A stretch of 29,371 nt of DNA, taken from contig BLXT01003741.1 in NCBI GenBank assembly GCA_019648995.1, positions 1,586,981-1,616,351 on the forward strand, in the 5' to 3' direction. Origin of the DNA: Plakobranchus ocellatus (lineage: Eukaryota > Mollusca > Gastropoda > Plakobranchidae). The position numbers were made by a program, and so were the translations under genes. The notes below the pieces were generated by a model. It had not been told where the DNA came from and made no database searches. It saw nothing but the letters and a program-made list of their open reading frames with translations. How positions within the stretch are numbered: the stretch's first letter is position 1; every line of letters begins with the position of its first letter. Below, piece by piece: positions 9,644 through 20,117 of the stretch.

Positions 9644-10309
9644 CTGAAAAGAAAGTGAAATCAAACAAATACACATTAAAGGTAGCAAAAAAATATACAT
9701 TTCCGCATGAACAGATTGCTTAATGTTGCGGAGAAGGGATTTAGGAAGGGAGGGGGATTTCAAGTCATAGATAACCATTCGTGAGGCATCAAGAAGTCTG
9801 TCAAAATGCAAAGAAAAACAAGAGAGTTTCGTCGACATAATTAGTTTAAAGTTTTGGAATTGCAAGTTGTAAAATAAACCTTAAAGAAAAAGATTTGTGA
9901 AAAAAATTTCGCATTGTCTGATACAAACTACAGAATCAGCTATTTAGTGGAATGCCTACAAGTCTCAGTTGCTTCTTGATATATCTAAGACGGTACGTGA
10001 TTTCACTAAATTTTGTGAACTCTGGTTTCTTCATTTAGTGGCTAAATTTCTTGCCTTGGCATTTCATGAAGAGACCGAAACCCTTTCCTTCATGTGCATT
10101 AATTTGACGATCAGGAACGAAAGTTTTGCATTCTAAGTACATTAATAATAACATTCATGGAAAATAAATGAAAAACATAAATAAAAAGTTAATTGTACAT
10201 AGGTAGAGTTACCAAAGATAATAAAGTAATATGTAAAGATGGGACACTTCCTTCTTTGAGTCAATAAAAAATGTGTGCAAAGGCCACGCCCCTTTTGAGC
10301 GTGTACACA

Positions 10310-10720
10310 ATGACTGCGCCGCGGATTCTGGATCTAGATCTAGGCTTGTTTGATGGGTGAACCGGGCAATGTAAAGCAACAGAAAAAAAAAGATTCACCG
10401 TAAAACGTTCTTTCGATCTAGATTCCAAATATCTAGATCTAATTTAGAATTTATTGATTTTATTGTAATTGTTTTTTAACTTAAGAGTTTTTTAATTTTT
10501 TTTTTCTTTCGAGGTAAATTCATATTTAAATGGAACTGTTGCATTTTTCCATTGAATAGCCATATCATAAAAACCGAATGGCAATAACATTTTACGTATA
10601 TTTACCTTCCCAAATTTTGCTCTAGATAAGAATAGATCTACATCTAGAATCTAGACTCTAATAGAACTAGACTCTTGTAGAAATAACCTCACTAGATCTA
10701 GATCTAGATCAAGATCTGCC
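10310..10720. repeat. AGATCTAG-rich island in gene B intron
   Basis: Clustered overlapping AGATCT and TCTAGA hexamers (10330-10347, 10411-10440, 10622-10720) separated by AT-rich sequence. It sits at the same relative place in the intron as 2520-2880 in A and 24740-25100 in C. Confidence 0.6.
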
Positions 10721-11773
10721 ATATCACAAAAGCTCTTTTTTAAAATAATAATTTATTTTACTTTTATTCTCTACCTTTCTTTATCTTACGGGAAGCGAAA
10801 AAACGACATCGATGGATTCTTCAGTCTTGAATTTGTACAAGAAATTGCAGAGCACCATTCGCTTCCTCGCTTAAAATTTGAATATTCCGCAGTGGTTGTT
10901 TACAAATTGTACACTCCCACCGCTTGGTGGCGCTCTAATCAATGATAACGCATAATATTTAGCCTAGTGTCCTATCTGTACTCTAATTTAGTATCTGTGG
11001 AGTTACTATAGTTGAATCTTTTGTTTAATCTTGTTGTCCTTAATGTGATCGCTAGGATGGGACTTTTTATCCCTCTTAAGTTTTAACAATACTCTCACAA
11101 GAAAATTTACACTCACGATAAAAATGTGAGTACATTTCTATATCACTTAAACTCTAGAAAAGGATGGGAAATCTTTTTTCCAATTGAGGTTATTGTAACA
11201 AAGCTATCTAAATTTGAAGCATTCACAGGCGTTTCACGAAGTGAGGGTAAGTGACAACTATGGACATCAGGGACAAAGCTTCTGTAACTGATCATATTAA
11301 ATCATGAATTTAACCTTATGAAAATGAAGACTTTTTCGGCTGATTGAAGAATTGTACGTTTAAAGGGCATTGACTGTTTATAAACAATGATGAGCGAAAT
11401 GATCAGGACTAAAGCATCAATATGATGACGCATGATTATCTAAATATAAGGTGATAATCATGTCATAAAAAGATGAAATGTTAGCACAAAAAGCATAGGG
11501 TTTCTAAATGCGCCATGCTTCCATTAACTCCATGCGTGCACTAAACAAAGTGATCGCCTTAAAGTATGGGCAGTAACCCATGAAATGTATATAACTGAAG
11601 GAAGAGAAAAACACTCCGAATAAAAATTCTTTATTTTTTTAATGTGGGATAATTTTTTTTTTTATATTCTATATTATACCATTAATTAAAACGAAACTGA
11701 AACAGCTGTTTTTGTGCGCATTTTCTTTTTAATTAAAAACATACAATTTATATTCGGTAATTTTTTTCTTCTT

Positions 11774-11911
11774 TGTTAGCCTGCATCTAGACGAGATATG
11801 AAATGATGCAACAACAATTGTTAGCCTGCATCTAGACGAGATATGAAATGATGCAACAACAATAATTGTTAGCCTGCATCTAGACGAGATATGAAATGAT
11901 GCAACCACAAC
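11774..11911. repeat. Three tandem copies of a 45-48 bp unit with internal inverted repeat
   Basis: Units start at 11774, 11819 and 11867. They are nearly identical apart from three extra bases at the end of unit 2 and small changes at the end of unit 3. Each holds TGCATC and GATGCA about 17 bases apart, so each can form a small hairpin. Copy C (about 23070-23110) and A (about 611-645) have only one related unit, so the expansion is specific to B. Confidence 0.85.
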
Positions 11912-12823
11912 CTACATCTATATAGCTGAAGGTGCCCTTGAAAAATGCTAGTACATAGTACACATTTAGTGTTTAAATGAATCCTGCAGCATCTCTTCTG
12001 TTCTTTGTTCGGTATTTACTCTGTAATCCCATCATAATGCTTAGTTTAAACTCTCCCTTGCCTGAATTATTTTAAGTTTTCACTCCTTTTACTGGGCGGT
12101 TTTAGAATTTTACTTTTCCTTCTCGTCATTTCGTTAACAGAATGGAAACATCTATTTTGTGTGTGTGGGTTTTAAAGATATCAAGGTGCATCTGACACTT
12201 TCCTTGCCTCTTTTTTTTTAAAGATATTAAGGCCCATCGGAGATTATCCTTACCTTTTACGATAAAAATAGCGGATGCAATTAAAAAATATATATACACT
12301 GTTATTGACATTTTTCTTCAATACGAATATCATCCCATAGCTCTTAGGCGCATCCACACTGGAGGCAGCAGTTCACTTATCCAACTATTCATGTTTGGAA
12401 ACACTCTAGTTTGTTTGATGCTAAAACACACCAAGTCGGCTGCGACAGTCTAGGACGTCGGAGCTATCCTGTGTGTTTTACAGCCGGGTTTCACGTTCTT
12501 AGATCTGTTGGATAACGGAAAGGGGGCTGGGGGATTCCATCACGTGACCAGGCATAATTCTACTGACCATTGCCTCGCGGACCACTAGGTCAGTCTTGTT
12601 GGCAAATATCAGGTTTACTTTTGGTAAGGTAAAGCATAATAGTTGCGACACACAGTCCATGCCGTCAGTTGTTACAAGTCGCATGCCATTATGTAAGCCC
12701 TGTGATATTATACAACCTCTTCAAAATATTCGAGGATCCTTTCCTGATGCGGCATTCTTTGTTAATGTTATGCTTGTGTAATTTGCCTGATAATTCTAAA
12801 GTTGAAGAGCGGAAATAAATCAC

Positions 12824-12897
12824 CTTGCGCCACTGCGATCATCAGGACAACAAGAAACAGGAAGACAGGAAGATCGGTCCGCGTAACATGATGGCGA
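12824..12897 (-). pseudogene. C-type lectin gene B: signal-peptide exon, ATG out of frame
   Basis: A 74-base exon between the acceptor TTCTTTCCAG and the donor GTGATT. The frame that joins to the CTLD exon encodes the hydrophobic run DLPVFLFLVVLMIAVAQ, a convincing signal-peptide core, ending in phase 1 (CAA G). The only ATG in the exon (12889-12887, with A at -3) lies in another frame, running about 15 codons to a stop. One missing base, or two extra, between the ATG and the core would explain this. Gene B may therefore be a recent pseudogene, use a non-AUG start, or contain an assembly error. Gene A's matching exon is cut by the window edge and cannot settle it. Confidence 0.65.
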
Positions 12898-13434
12898 CTG
12901 GAAAGAAAAAATTAGGAAAGTTCTCATCAAGTCAAATTGGTATATGATTTTTTTCTATTGCTAGGCACAAAAAGAGCGTGCGCTGGTGTAATCATAATTT
13001 TGGAGCTAAGCCAAGAAAAAAAAAATATTAATGTAAAATCATTAGTGTGCATGAATATTTTTTTCAGGTAAAAAAAAAAAGTTTTCACTGATGCCATCCA
13101 TTAGCTTTTGATAACAAACAATCAATTCCAAAATTTTCGAGGAATTGCCATATTATTACAACTGCCAGGCCTTGAATTATCCAAACAGTTTGAATCAAAC
13201 TGGAGTGCCCTTTTTCTGTGGGAGTATAAAATCATTAGTTATGTTGGATCTATTTAAACTCTCGAGTTAACATTTTTTAAAACCTTATTCTATTTAAGAG
13301 TTTCATTTCAAGGCTGGGCTCAGAACAGCATCCGAACAGGTCGATTGAATATAAGCACGTAATTACTATCTATAGTGGTAATGTTTTCCTCTCTTTTAAT
13401 ACAAGCCCTGACTAACGTTGGTATCAATTATTGA

Positions 13435-13522
13435 TATTATTATTATTATTATTATTANNNNNNNNNNNNNNNNNNNNNNNNNNNNNNNNNNNNNNNNNNN
13501 NNNNNNNNNNNNNNNNNNNNNN

Positions 13523-13559
<37 letters not shown>

Positions 13560-13571
13560 CATCATCATCAT
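13435..13571. repeat. ATT microsatellite with assembly gap
   Basis: TAT/ATT trinucleotide repeats flank 65 N (13458-13522) and pass into CAT repeats at 13560-13571. The true array length is unknown. Open frames across it are artefacts of the repeat. Confidence 0.95.
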
Positions 13572-13979
13572 TCAATCTGCATTTCTCACTCCATGATGAA
13601 ATAATAATATTAATCCGATAGAATCTAATTAAAAAATAAAAAAAAAACCGGCTGCGGGAGATGTACTTGTGTGCGCTTAACATTGCTTTGATTTCTTTTG
13701 CTTACTTTGATAAGAGAGTTGCAAATGTTGTACAGTTTGGTTAATGATATGTCTATATGTGTAGAGCAGCATGCATTGCCAATATTATAACGAAAAAGGG
13801 TATATTTGCAGAAATATATGTTTAAAATAGTTAGACAAAAATGCCAATTTCGTACAATGAGGTAAAAATGGGTGCCTGTCATAAAATAGCGCTGCTAAAA
13901 TGAGCCTCGCGCAGAAGCTGCAAAGCATACACAATAAACATTCACAAAAATGAGGCAAATTGCCCAGAGTGACATCTTT

Positions 13980-14409
13980 TAGATCTAGATGTAGATTTCT
14001 AAACGACTTGGGCTCTGTGAGATAATAGATCTAAACTACATTCAGGATCTAATCTAGATATCGTACGAATATCTTACTACTTTGACTCCGAGGGCGAGGG
14101 ACATGCATTTTTATTTAAACATGCCGAAATTAATTCAGGAAGCCATAGAGAATACGACAAGCAAGGATATTTAAGAGACTAAAGCGAGATAAATCTGGAA
14201 AGCTATATTTGTATGAGTTACCGAAAATTAACCAAGACCAAAATCAAGATCTAGATTGTAACCCGTTCCCTGAAGATCTAATGGCTCCACGACCAGATGC
14301 AGCTGATGTAGATAACACTACAGAAGATCAAGCTCTAGATCTAGATCAGGATAACCCTGCAGTAGATCAAGCGCTAGAGCTAGATCAAGCTATTCCTATA
14401 AACTCATAA
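13980..14409. repeat. AGATCTAG-rich island, partly open in frame
   Basis: Repeated AGATCT/TCTAGA words at 13980-14065 and 14245-14395. In 14209-14409 one plus-strand frame is open and encodes a Asp/Gln/Leu-rich stretch (DQALDLDQ, then DQALELDQ). The two phrases are an imperfect tandem repeat about 39 bases apart. The open frame follows from GAT-CTA-GAT-CAA codons, so it is treated as repeat, not gene. Confidence 0.55.
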
Positions 14410-14690
14410 TCTAGGGCCTAAAAGCACAATTTGTCAATGTTGCTCAGCAAAACTATGGTCTAAAGAGACAAGCTCTCTTTGCTCTCCAAGGTTAAACTCC
14501 CCCCATTTCAATGTCTTCTTTCTCTAATGATTTGTTGAAGGTCTTTACTGAAAACAATGCAGAATCAAGGGATTTCAGGAAAAAAATTCTTGTATTTTTT
14601 CATACAAAGTTGAGTTCGTATTCGCATCCTCCGGTGACTATGAAGATGTTTTGCCGACAGGAGTTTATTGTTTACATGTTAGTGGAGCTA

Positions 14691-14693
<3 letters not shown>

Positions 14694-14725
<32 letters not shown>
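14694..14725. repeat. CA microsatellite
   Basis: Sixteen or so uninterrupted AC units in the first intron of gene B. Confidence 0.95.
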
Positions 14726-14727
<2 letters not shown>

Positions 14728-15576
14728 AGTGCCGCGAAATCGAGGATTCTTTTCTAGTAATTTCATATGAAATTAGTGCAAAATTTTAACAAGGACATTC
14801 AAACTTTATGCGTCGTTTCTCTACTGTTCTACTATGCTTTGCCACAGCAGATCCAAGTGTTAAAGCCTTTAAACGTCTTCAGCCATCTAACATATCATGC
14901 ACTATACTGCCTCGTTGTCGCACAACTTGTTGCTTTTCGCTTGCTCACTCTCCATGAAAACTTCGAGTTCAGCTGGTGGCTGAAAAAACTAGCGGTCCAT
15001 GACGGGAACCTGAGAATGCTTCGGGTCAAGGAAGAGCTGAACGATGAATTGATATCTCTCAGACCCCCTCCTCCTCCCTCCTCCCTTCCGCCAAAAAAAA
15101 AAAAAAAGGATTCCTTCGTTATTTTGTCTGGGATTTTTCTTATTTTGTAGCAAATCTCGTTCTTGTTTAGTTTAGATTAATTCTCCACAAATGAATACTG
15201 ATTAATGACTTTGGAAATGACAGCTGAACTAAGATAGGTCTAATTGTTGAAAAATTTTCTCCCGTATTTTTACAGTCGCCAATTTCACTATTACTTTCTT
15301 CACAACAATCGTGAAACTTCTCGTATCTTCGAGATGCACAATTAGAAATAGCCCATAATATGTTTGACTTTCATTGCTTCACTGTGAGAAAACCCACTCA
15401 ATCTCTGGCAAGTGAATTAGAAAAAAAAGGAAAAAAAAACATTTAGAGCTTGGAAAAACCTAAACTCAGAAGGTATGAAGAATGATTATTTACGATGTAT
15501 TACATTTTGGATGGTCTCATCTACTGTGAGATATACATTAAATGATTTCAGTTGATATTTCCTTTAACATACTCAC

Positions 15577-15678
15577 GAATCTGTGAGGCTTACGAAGTAG
15601 GCCTGGCAAAAGGCTGATCCAATGTCCACTGCGGTAGGCTGTAGAGTCGTCCGTCTCACGCTGGGCGAGGAAGATGCT
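15577..15678 (-). other. Candidate untranslated first exon of gene B
   Basis: The exon begins at an initiator-like TCAGCAT, 28 bases after the first T of the TATA box, and ends at ATTC followed by a strong donor GTGAGTATG. It contains no ATG, so the first ATG of the spliced transcript would be the one in the next exon. It is less AT-rich than its surroundings. No transcript evidence is available here. Confidence 0.5.
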
Positions 15679-15706
15679 GAACATGCATTACTGAGTATCT
15701 TATATA
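15678..15706 (-). promoter_or_regulatory. Candidate TATA plus initiator core promoter of gene B
   Basis: TATATAAG at 15706-15699 and TCAGCATC at 15680-15673 on the minus strand put a predicted start (the A at 15678) 28 bases from the first T of the TATA box, close to the usual animal spacing. A splice donor about 100 bases downstream, and the B coding exons further on in the same direction, support it. Confidence 0.5.
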
Positions 15707-15753
15707 GCCATACATAGCAGTTATGAATGTACATCTGATAATTAGTTTTTTTT

Positions 15754-15945
15754 ATGATCCAATGGTTTTCGGGCACGTAGGGAAATTTTCAAAAAATTTT
15801 AAAGCATGCAATAAAGAGGAAGTTATTACAGTAAAATCACATAACTACAAGCCTGAGTCTGCCGATCATTCTCTTTATGGTCTGGTGGCTTTTGGACACA
15901 ATACAAAATTTTCAAAGAATGTTTCAGGCATGCAGGAACAGAGCA
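15754..15945. repeat. Two-copy imperfect tandem repeat, period 123, upstream of B promoter
   Basis: The stretch from ATGATCCAATGG (15754) is repeated in diverged form from ATGGTCTGGTGG (15877). Shared words include AAATTTTCAAA and GCATGCA. It lies about 50-240 bases upstream of the candidate TATA box, so it could be duplicated regulatory sequence. The period is a multiple of three and one plus-strand frame stays open, but no family is recognised. Confidence 0.6.
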
Positions 15946-16329
15946 ACTAACGTGGCCCAAAAAAATTGTAATCATCACTCTTATGCATAATCGTCACTGC
16001 CGTTGGGGTTCTGCATACTTTTGAAAACGGCAACAAAAGTTTCGAAAACTGTCTCGTCAGATTCAGAAATTCTTTTAAGCACACATGACAATAGTTAGCA
16101 AAAGGATGTTATATTAAACATCAGATAGTTAAAGTTCCATCATGTCGATGCGAAAAAAAATTATACATTAGATTAATATCAGATTGTGAAAGTATAATCA
16201 AATTGGTGCGGCACAAAATTATCATAGCCTTTGTTCGTTCGAAGCGGGAAAAAAAAAACAACCCGTAAAGACCTCGTTTAGCCGATCGATGAAATTTTTT
16301 TCAACTTGAAACCCCTCTTTCCCTGACAT

Positions 16330-16640
16330 AAGACCAGGCTGTAAAACACAAAGGATAGCTCCGATGTCCTATACTAGATAAAAGTTGCTGCCGCCTTGAA
16401 GTGTTTTCGAACCAAAAAACCTAGAGTGCTCCCAAACATGTATCCAGTCATAGAAGTGGAAATTAAAAAAAAATCAGGCAATGGAAGGCTGAAACTAAGC
16501 ATCATTATGGAGATTACGTAGTCAATGACGAAGAAATAATAGAAGAGATGCTGCAGAATTCATTTAAAAACTTGCTCATTATGTACTATCAGTTTTCAGG
16601 TGCACCTTTAACAAATCGTCGCTTTAGTTTTTGTTTCCTC
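16330..16640 (+). repeat. Orphan fragment of the lectin-intron repeat block
   Basis: From CTGTAAAACACAAAGGATAG onward it aligns with the inverse of gene B intron 12480-11945 (GGATAGCTCCG, GAGTG, CCAAACATG) and, from about 16455, with A 440-600 (AGAAGTGGAAA, GCTGAAACTAAGCATCATTA, AGAAGAGATGCTGCAGAATTC). It is either a dispersed repeat or the relic of another lectin unit. No lectin exon follows it. Confidence 0.6.
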
Positions 16641-18560
16641 TAAGTCCACAATTTATAAAACTGAGAAAACTTAGTTTGAATGTTTGGGATCAGATTCCTA
16701 ATAGTTTTTAATGCTTTAATGTTGAAGCTATATTTTGTTTTAAACTTTAGATCAAAAAGCATATTTTAATGGGCTGAAACTATAATTTAAACACATTTTC
16801 ACTTTGCAAAATCAAAATTTCAGTTTTTCTGACTCCAGTTTTCTAACCAAAGAAAATGGGTCTCTTCAGTTCTTGAGTGTTCCAACTCCAGAGAGAACAA
16901 AAAGCTCCCACTATAACTCTCTTGCTTTCAGTGCTTATTTGTTCCAACTCCATTTTTTCATATCAATATTGTGTATCGCATTCAGGTTTCAGAGTCTGTT
17001 TACTAGTGTTTTAATGAGGTTTAGGAATACATTCTAGTTAATTGATATATTAAGATTCTTGCCTTTTTTTATCTCTTACTTTTAAATCTAGCTAGAACTT
17101 AGAATCAAGCAGACGATGGAACTCCAAGATTTTGGGGTTATTCATCTATTTAACTTTTCATGAACATTTTCTTTGAAAACATAAATGTAATGAGTTTATT
17201 GAAATTTATTTCATTTAACAGCTTTCAAAATATTGAACGTTTAAATAAAAATTACTAAATTTCTTTAAACTGGCCACAGCGAGGCGATTTGGGCTTTACC
17301 ACCCAGTCATGGAAAAGCAAAATAGAAAAATAAAGATTGAGCTAAATCTTGTCAATTGTTTAAATGCAAGCTGTAATTGAAGTATTTAGGTGTTTGTGAA
17401 ACTAACTCTCTGTATAACTCGTCATCAAATAGCAACATGAAATAAAATATAAAAAAAAAGACAAGGATTACATGAACGAAGATTTACATCTAAACACTAA
17501 AATGACATCAAAATAATTTAATCAGCTGCTAAAAAATTATAAATTTTCAGATCAATTTAGTAACGCAAAGGCAAATAAAATCATACAATTTTCATTCTAT
17601 ATGTTACTGCTGCAACAATCACTGTCGGGGCAGGCAATCATCTCACCAATCACACCCGTACAGTATTATGTGCATACATCTTAAAATTAATGTAAGTGCC
17701 TTGGAAAGATGCAAAAATATGAAATACAATGGCTTGTTGTTCAGCAGATAGACAAAGCGGTGGTGGGCTCAGGTTGTCGAGCAGAAGCATCAGATGCTTC
17801 TTCTACTTTGTGGTTTGAGCTGTGAAAATTATAAGCGCAAATTAAAAAAGAAATAAAATGTTTTCTACATAAATAAGGGTGTCGTCTGGAAATATGTTCT
17901 AACCATACATGTACGTTTCTTGAACACTCACTCCTTTAAAACCTGCACTCAGAAAGTATGAACAACATCATGATGAAATCATCATTTTTATTTCTACATT
18001 AATGAAAGCCCGGCCATTTCTGTTGTGAGTTGAAGGCAAGAACTTGCTTGTAGCTGAAGGATTAGATTGTTGAAAGACATGAGCACTTTGATTTTCGTAG
18101 ATTGTAAGTTGAGCCATGGGGAAAACTAATTACATATTTTAAAATGATTATGTCAGCAATTTAATAGGTGTATTAGAATCCAAAAACAGAGTAACTATTA
18201 TTGTTTAGGCTTCAACTGTAAACATAAAAATACAGACCTAAGATATTTCGCATACAAAATAATTCCCTTTTGAAGTATCATTAGCTTTTGAAAAAGCCTC
18301 AAAAGGTTTTGCGTATCATAGAGGTATCCTCTTTAATTCATACTTTGATGCCAATTCTGCTGCTGTCTAATTAAGACTTTGAAGCAATCCTTTGTTGTTC
18401 GGCGGACGACCAAAGACCAAAGAGTATTCAGAGTATAATCGTAGTTACAATTCTGTCAGATCTGAGAAATGACATAGAACGCTCTACACAGATTAGTATC
18501 ACTGTTGACCGAAACACTAACGTTACATTCATTTACTTTAAAATTAATTATAAATATAAA
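16641..18560. other. AT-rich stretch, nothing recognised
   Basis: No protein family, RNA gene or element end was found. A perfect 9-base inverted repeat (AGAAGCATC, one base, GATGCTTCT) is at 17783-17801. The words ACTCAGAA.GTATGAA at about 17950 resemble 15464-15481 in gene B's first intron, a weak hint that upstream lectin sequence is repeated here. Confidence 0.4.
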
Positions 18561-18762
18561 GAGTAGAGTACTGGCACAATCGGTAGGGCGCTTGTGTAGC
18601 ATCAGAGATGCGAAGAATTCTGGTATGTGCTTCCCTGTTATCAGTTAGGCAAAAAAAAACGTAATCCGTTACCATTTGTTGTTTTCTGGTTTGCATTATC
18701 TTCTTCAAATGAAAATGGTTTCGTTTTTATGCATATAACCTGTCCATTTCGAAGTGATCTAA

Positions 18763-18809
18763 GTCTGTCTGTCTGTCTGTCTGTCTCTCGGACGAGGAGG
18801 AGGAGGAGC
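18763..18809. repeat. GTCT and GAG simple repeats
   Basis: Six GTCT units (18763-18786) followed by a GAG tract (18794-18809). They lie inside copy D and are absent at the matching place in A, so they are local expansions. Confidence 0.9.
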
Positions 18810-18918
18810 TCTCTGCTCCTTCCTGAAGGATAACAGACGGAATGAAGGTAGAGCAATGTACTGTATGTACTAGAGAAATTAATAAAATTATTTCAAATAC
18901 GAGCTTAATGGAACACCT

Positions 18919-19173
18919 TTGAATAACGAAGTATGTTTAGCGCATCTGACTCTATGGATAAAACTATCGCCCAAACTTACATCATGTAAGAAAGATTTCA
19001 TAACATCTCAACCGACGGGGTCTGCAACACTTCAGATTACAGTGATTGGTGAAAACAGAAGCGTAATCTACTGCTGCATGCTTGGTGGATACAGGACTGT
19101 ATCGCTAAATACTAATGTCGAATCATTTTTCTTTATGAATACAAAACAAAAGCGATGTACTTTGGTTTCTTGA
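18919..19173 (+). pseudogene. Antisense reading frame in copy D, homologous to 6370-6130
   Basis: An open frame of 84 codons with LWIKLSPKLTSCKKDF, then QPTGSATLQITV and VIYCCMLGGYRTVSLN. The inverted copy in A has the same frame with gaps of 3 and 18 bases, but two stops upstream. The part around GSATLQITVIGENR is nearly invariant between copies (about 40 of 41 bases), well above the flanks. It has no recognised family. It may be an exon of a gene convergent to the lectins, an old SINE core, or a conserved noncoding element. Confidence 0.3.
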
Positions 19174-20117
19174 CATTTTTTCTTTTTCGCAATTCTATCA
19201 CTACGAATTCCAAAAGAAGCATTTTTTAAAAAGTTCTGTTGTTTGTGTGTTTTCTTCTTTCACGTTGTCGATGTGCGTTATGCTAGTCCCAGAATAATGC
19301 CCGACTCAAGGAACATGGGGTTGTTTTACGTAATGGATATATTTACAGCCAAGGTCATAACTGATTTTTAGTCATGAAAAAAGTTAACAGTTAATGACAT
19401 GTCATTTCATTTTTCTTCAGCAGGAATTCTCAACAAAACCCATTCTTTCATGAAAGATATTTGGCCAATAACTTAACATGGTAAAAAAAGACGTTTGTCA
19501 AATTGTGCTTCCGTTTTCTTTACCTTCATGAAAACATTAATATAGACCTATCGCTCTTCTCCGCTCTCTTTATCTTATAACACAAAGGCAAAAGAGAAAA
19601 TGGCGTTGAAATCAGATGGGCCTTGATTTGAAATACGAATATCCGAAGAGAACACGATATATGGTTTTTCATGAAATATTTGACAAAATCGATCTATGTG
19701 AAAGAAAGATACAAGAAAAACACTCGATATTATTTTCCACATAACAGACACTAAAACGTTCTTTTGTTTTCATTTAGAAGCAAATTATTTTTCTGTGAAA
19801 AATCACAACAAAACACAATTCAAGAGTCAGATCTTTTATTGCACATCCATTAAGAATCTCAATTGGTTCCATCCTAATATTATATTTGTAAAATTATTAT
19901 ACTTCAATTTTCATAATGTAAGCCGATGTGCACTTTCATTTATTTCTTTGAAAGCATGAGCTTCCGAAATATTGCTTTAAGAAATGGTTATATCAAATAT
20001 TTGAAGTAAGTTAAAAAGGTGCAGTAGATTTGCAGAAATCTGCTTCTGTTGTTATGCGGCATTAAAGAGAAAGAACTTTCCAAACTAGAAGTTCAATCTA
20101 GGTACAACATTTGCCAA

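Larger units (their letters stand above)
9644..12823 (-). other. Intron between signal-peptide and CTLD exons of gene B
   Basis: A GT..AG intron of about 3.2 kb, with the same phase as A's. Patches align inverted with A's intron: 12823-12600 with 30-230, about 12130-11945 with 370-620, 11911-11640 with copy C 23060-23250, 11570-11225 with 715-1440 and 23280-23600, 11165-11010 with 1535-1690, and about 9900-9650 with 4430-4690. An AGATCTAG-rich island lies at 10310-10720. The stretch matching A 3160-4066 is missing, which explains the shorter intron. No other exon was recognised. Confidence 0.72.
12898..15576 (-). other. First intron (5'UTR intron) of gene B
   Basis: Inferred from the donor GTGAGT at 15576 after the untranslated exon and the acceptor TTTCTTTCCAG at 12898. 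About 2.7 kb. It contains the ATT microsatellite with N gap, an AGATCTAG island (13980-14400), a CA tract (14694-14725) and a polypyrimidine/poly-A stretch near 15060-15108. The 127-codon plus-strand frame at 14767-15150 runs through that simple sequence and matches nothing I recognise. Confidence 0.5.
18590..20117 (-). repeat. Copy D: 3' flank of a lost lectin unit
   Basis: Read on the minus strand, this matches A from just after its stop (about 5130) to about 6580, and B's flank from 9230 to 8590. It includes the conserved polyadenylation signal at 19840-19835. Homology stops at about 20117, roughly 25 bases short of where the lectin stop codon should be, and LINE sequence begins there. No CTLD exon remains. 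The low-coordinate end includes a TGGCACAATCGG word at 18572 that resembles a tRNA box A but has no good box B. Confidence 0.75.

Noticed and set aside
9593-9865. Minus-strand 90-codon open frame overlapping the start of the gene B lectin exon
   Set aside because: It crosses the acceptor and reads a different frame from the CTLD. The sequence is intron homologous to A 4430-4690.
13396-13683. Frames on both strands across the N gap (poly-Asn, poly-Leu, poly-Ile)
   Set aside because: Translation of an ATT microsatellite and N.
14209-14409. Asp/Gln-rich 66-codon frame
   Set aside because: Its composition is explained by in-frame GATCTAGATCAA repeats of the AGATCTAG island.
14767-15150. 127-codon plus-strand frame, the longest without the CTLD apart from LINE parts and simple repeats
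   Set aside because: It ends in a polypyrimidine and poly-A stretch giving PPPPP and KKKKK, has no recognisable domain, and lies antisense in gene B's first intron.
18572-18640. tRNA-like word TGGCACAATCGGTAGGGCG
   Set aside because: Good box A resemblance but no acceptable box B or cloverleaf, and the stretch is within copy D's alignable flank. At most an eroded SINE.
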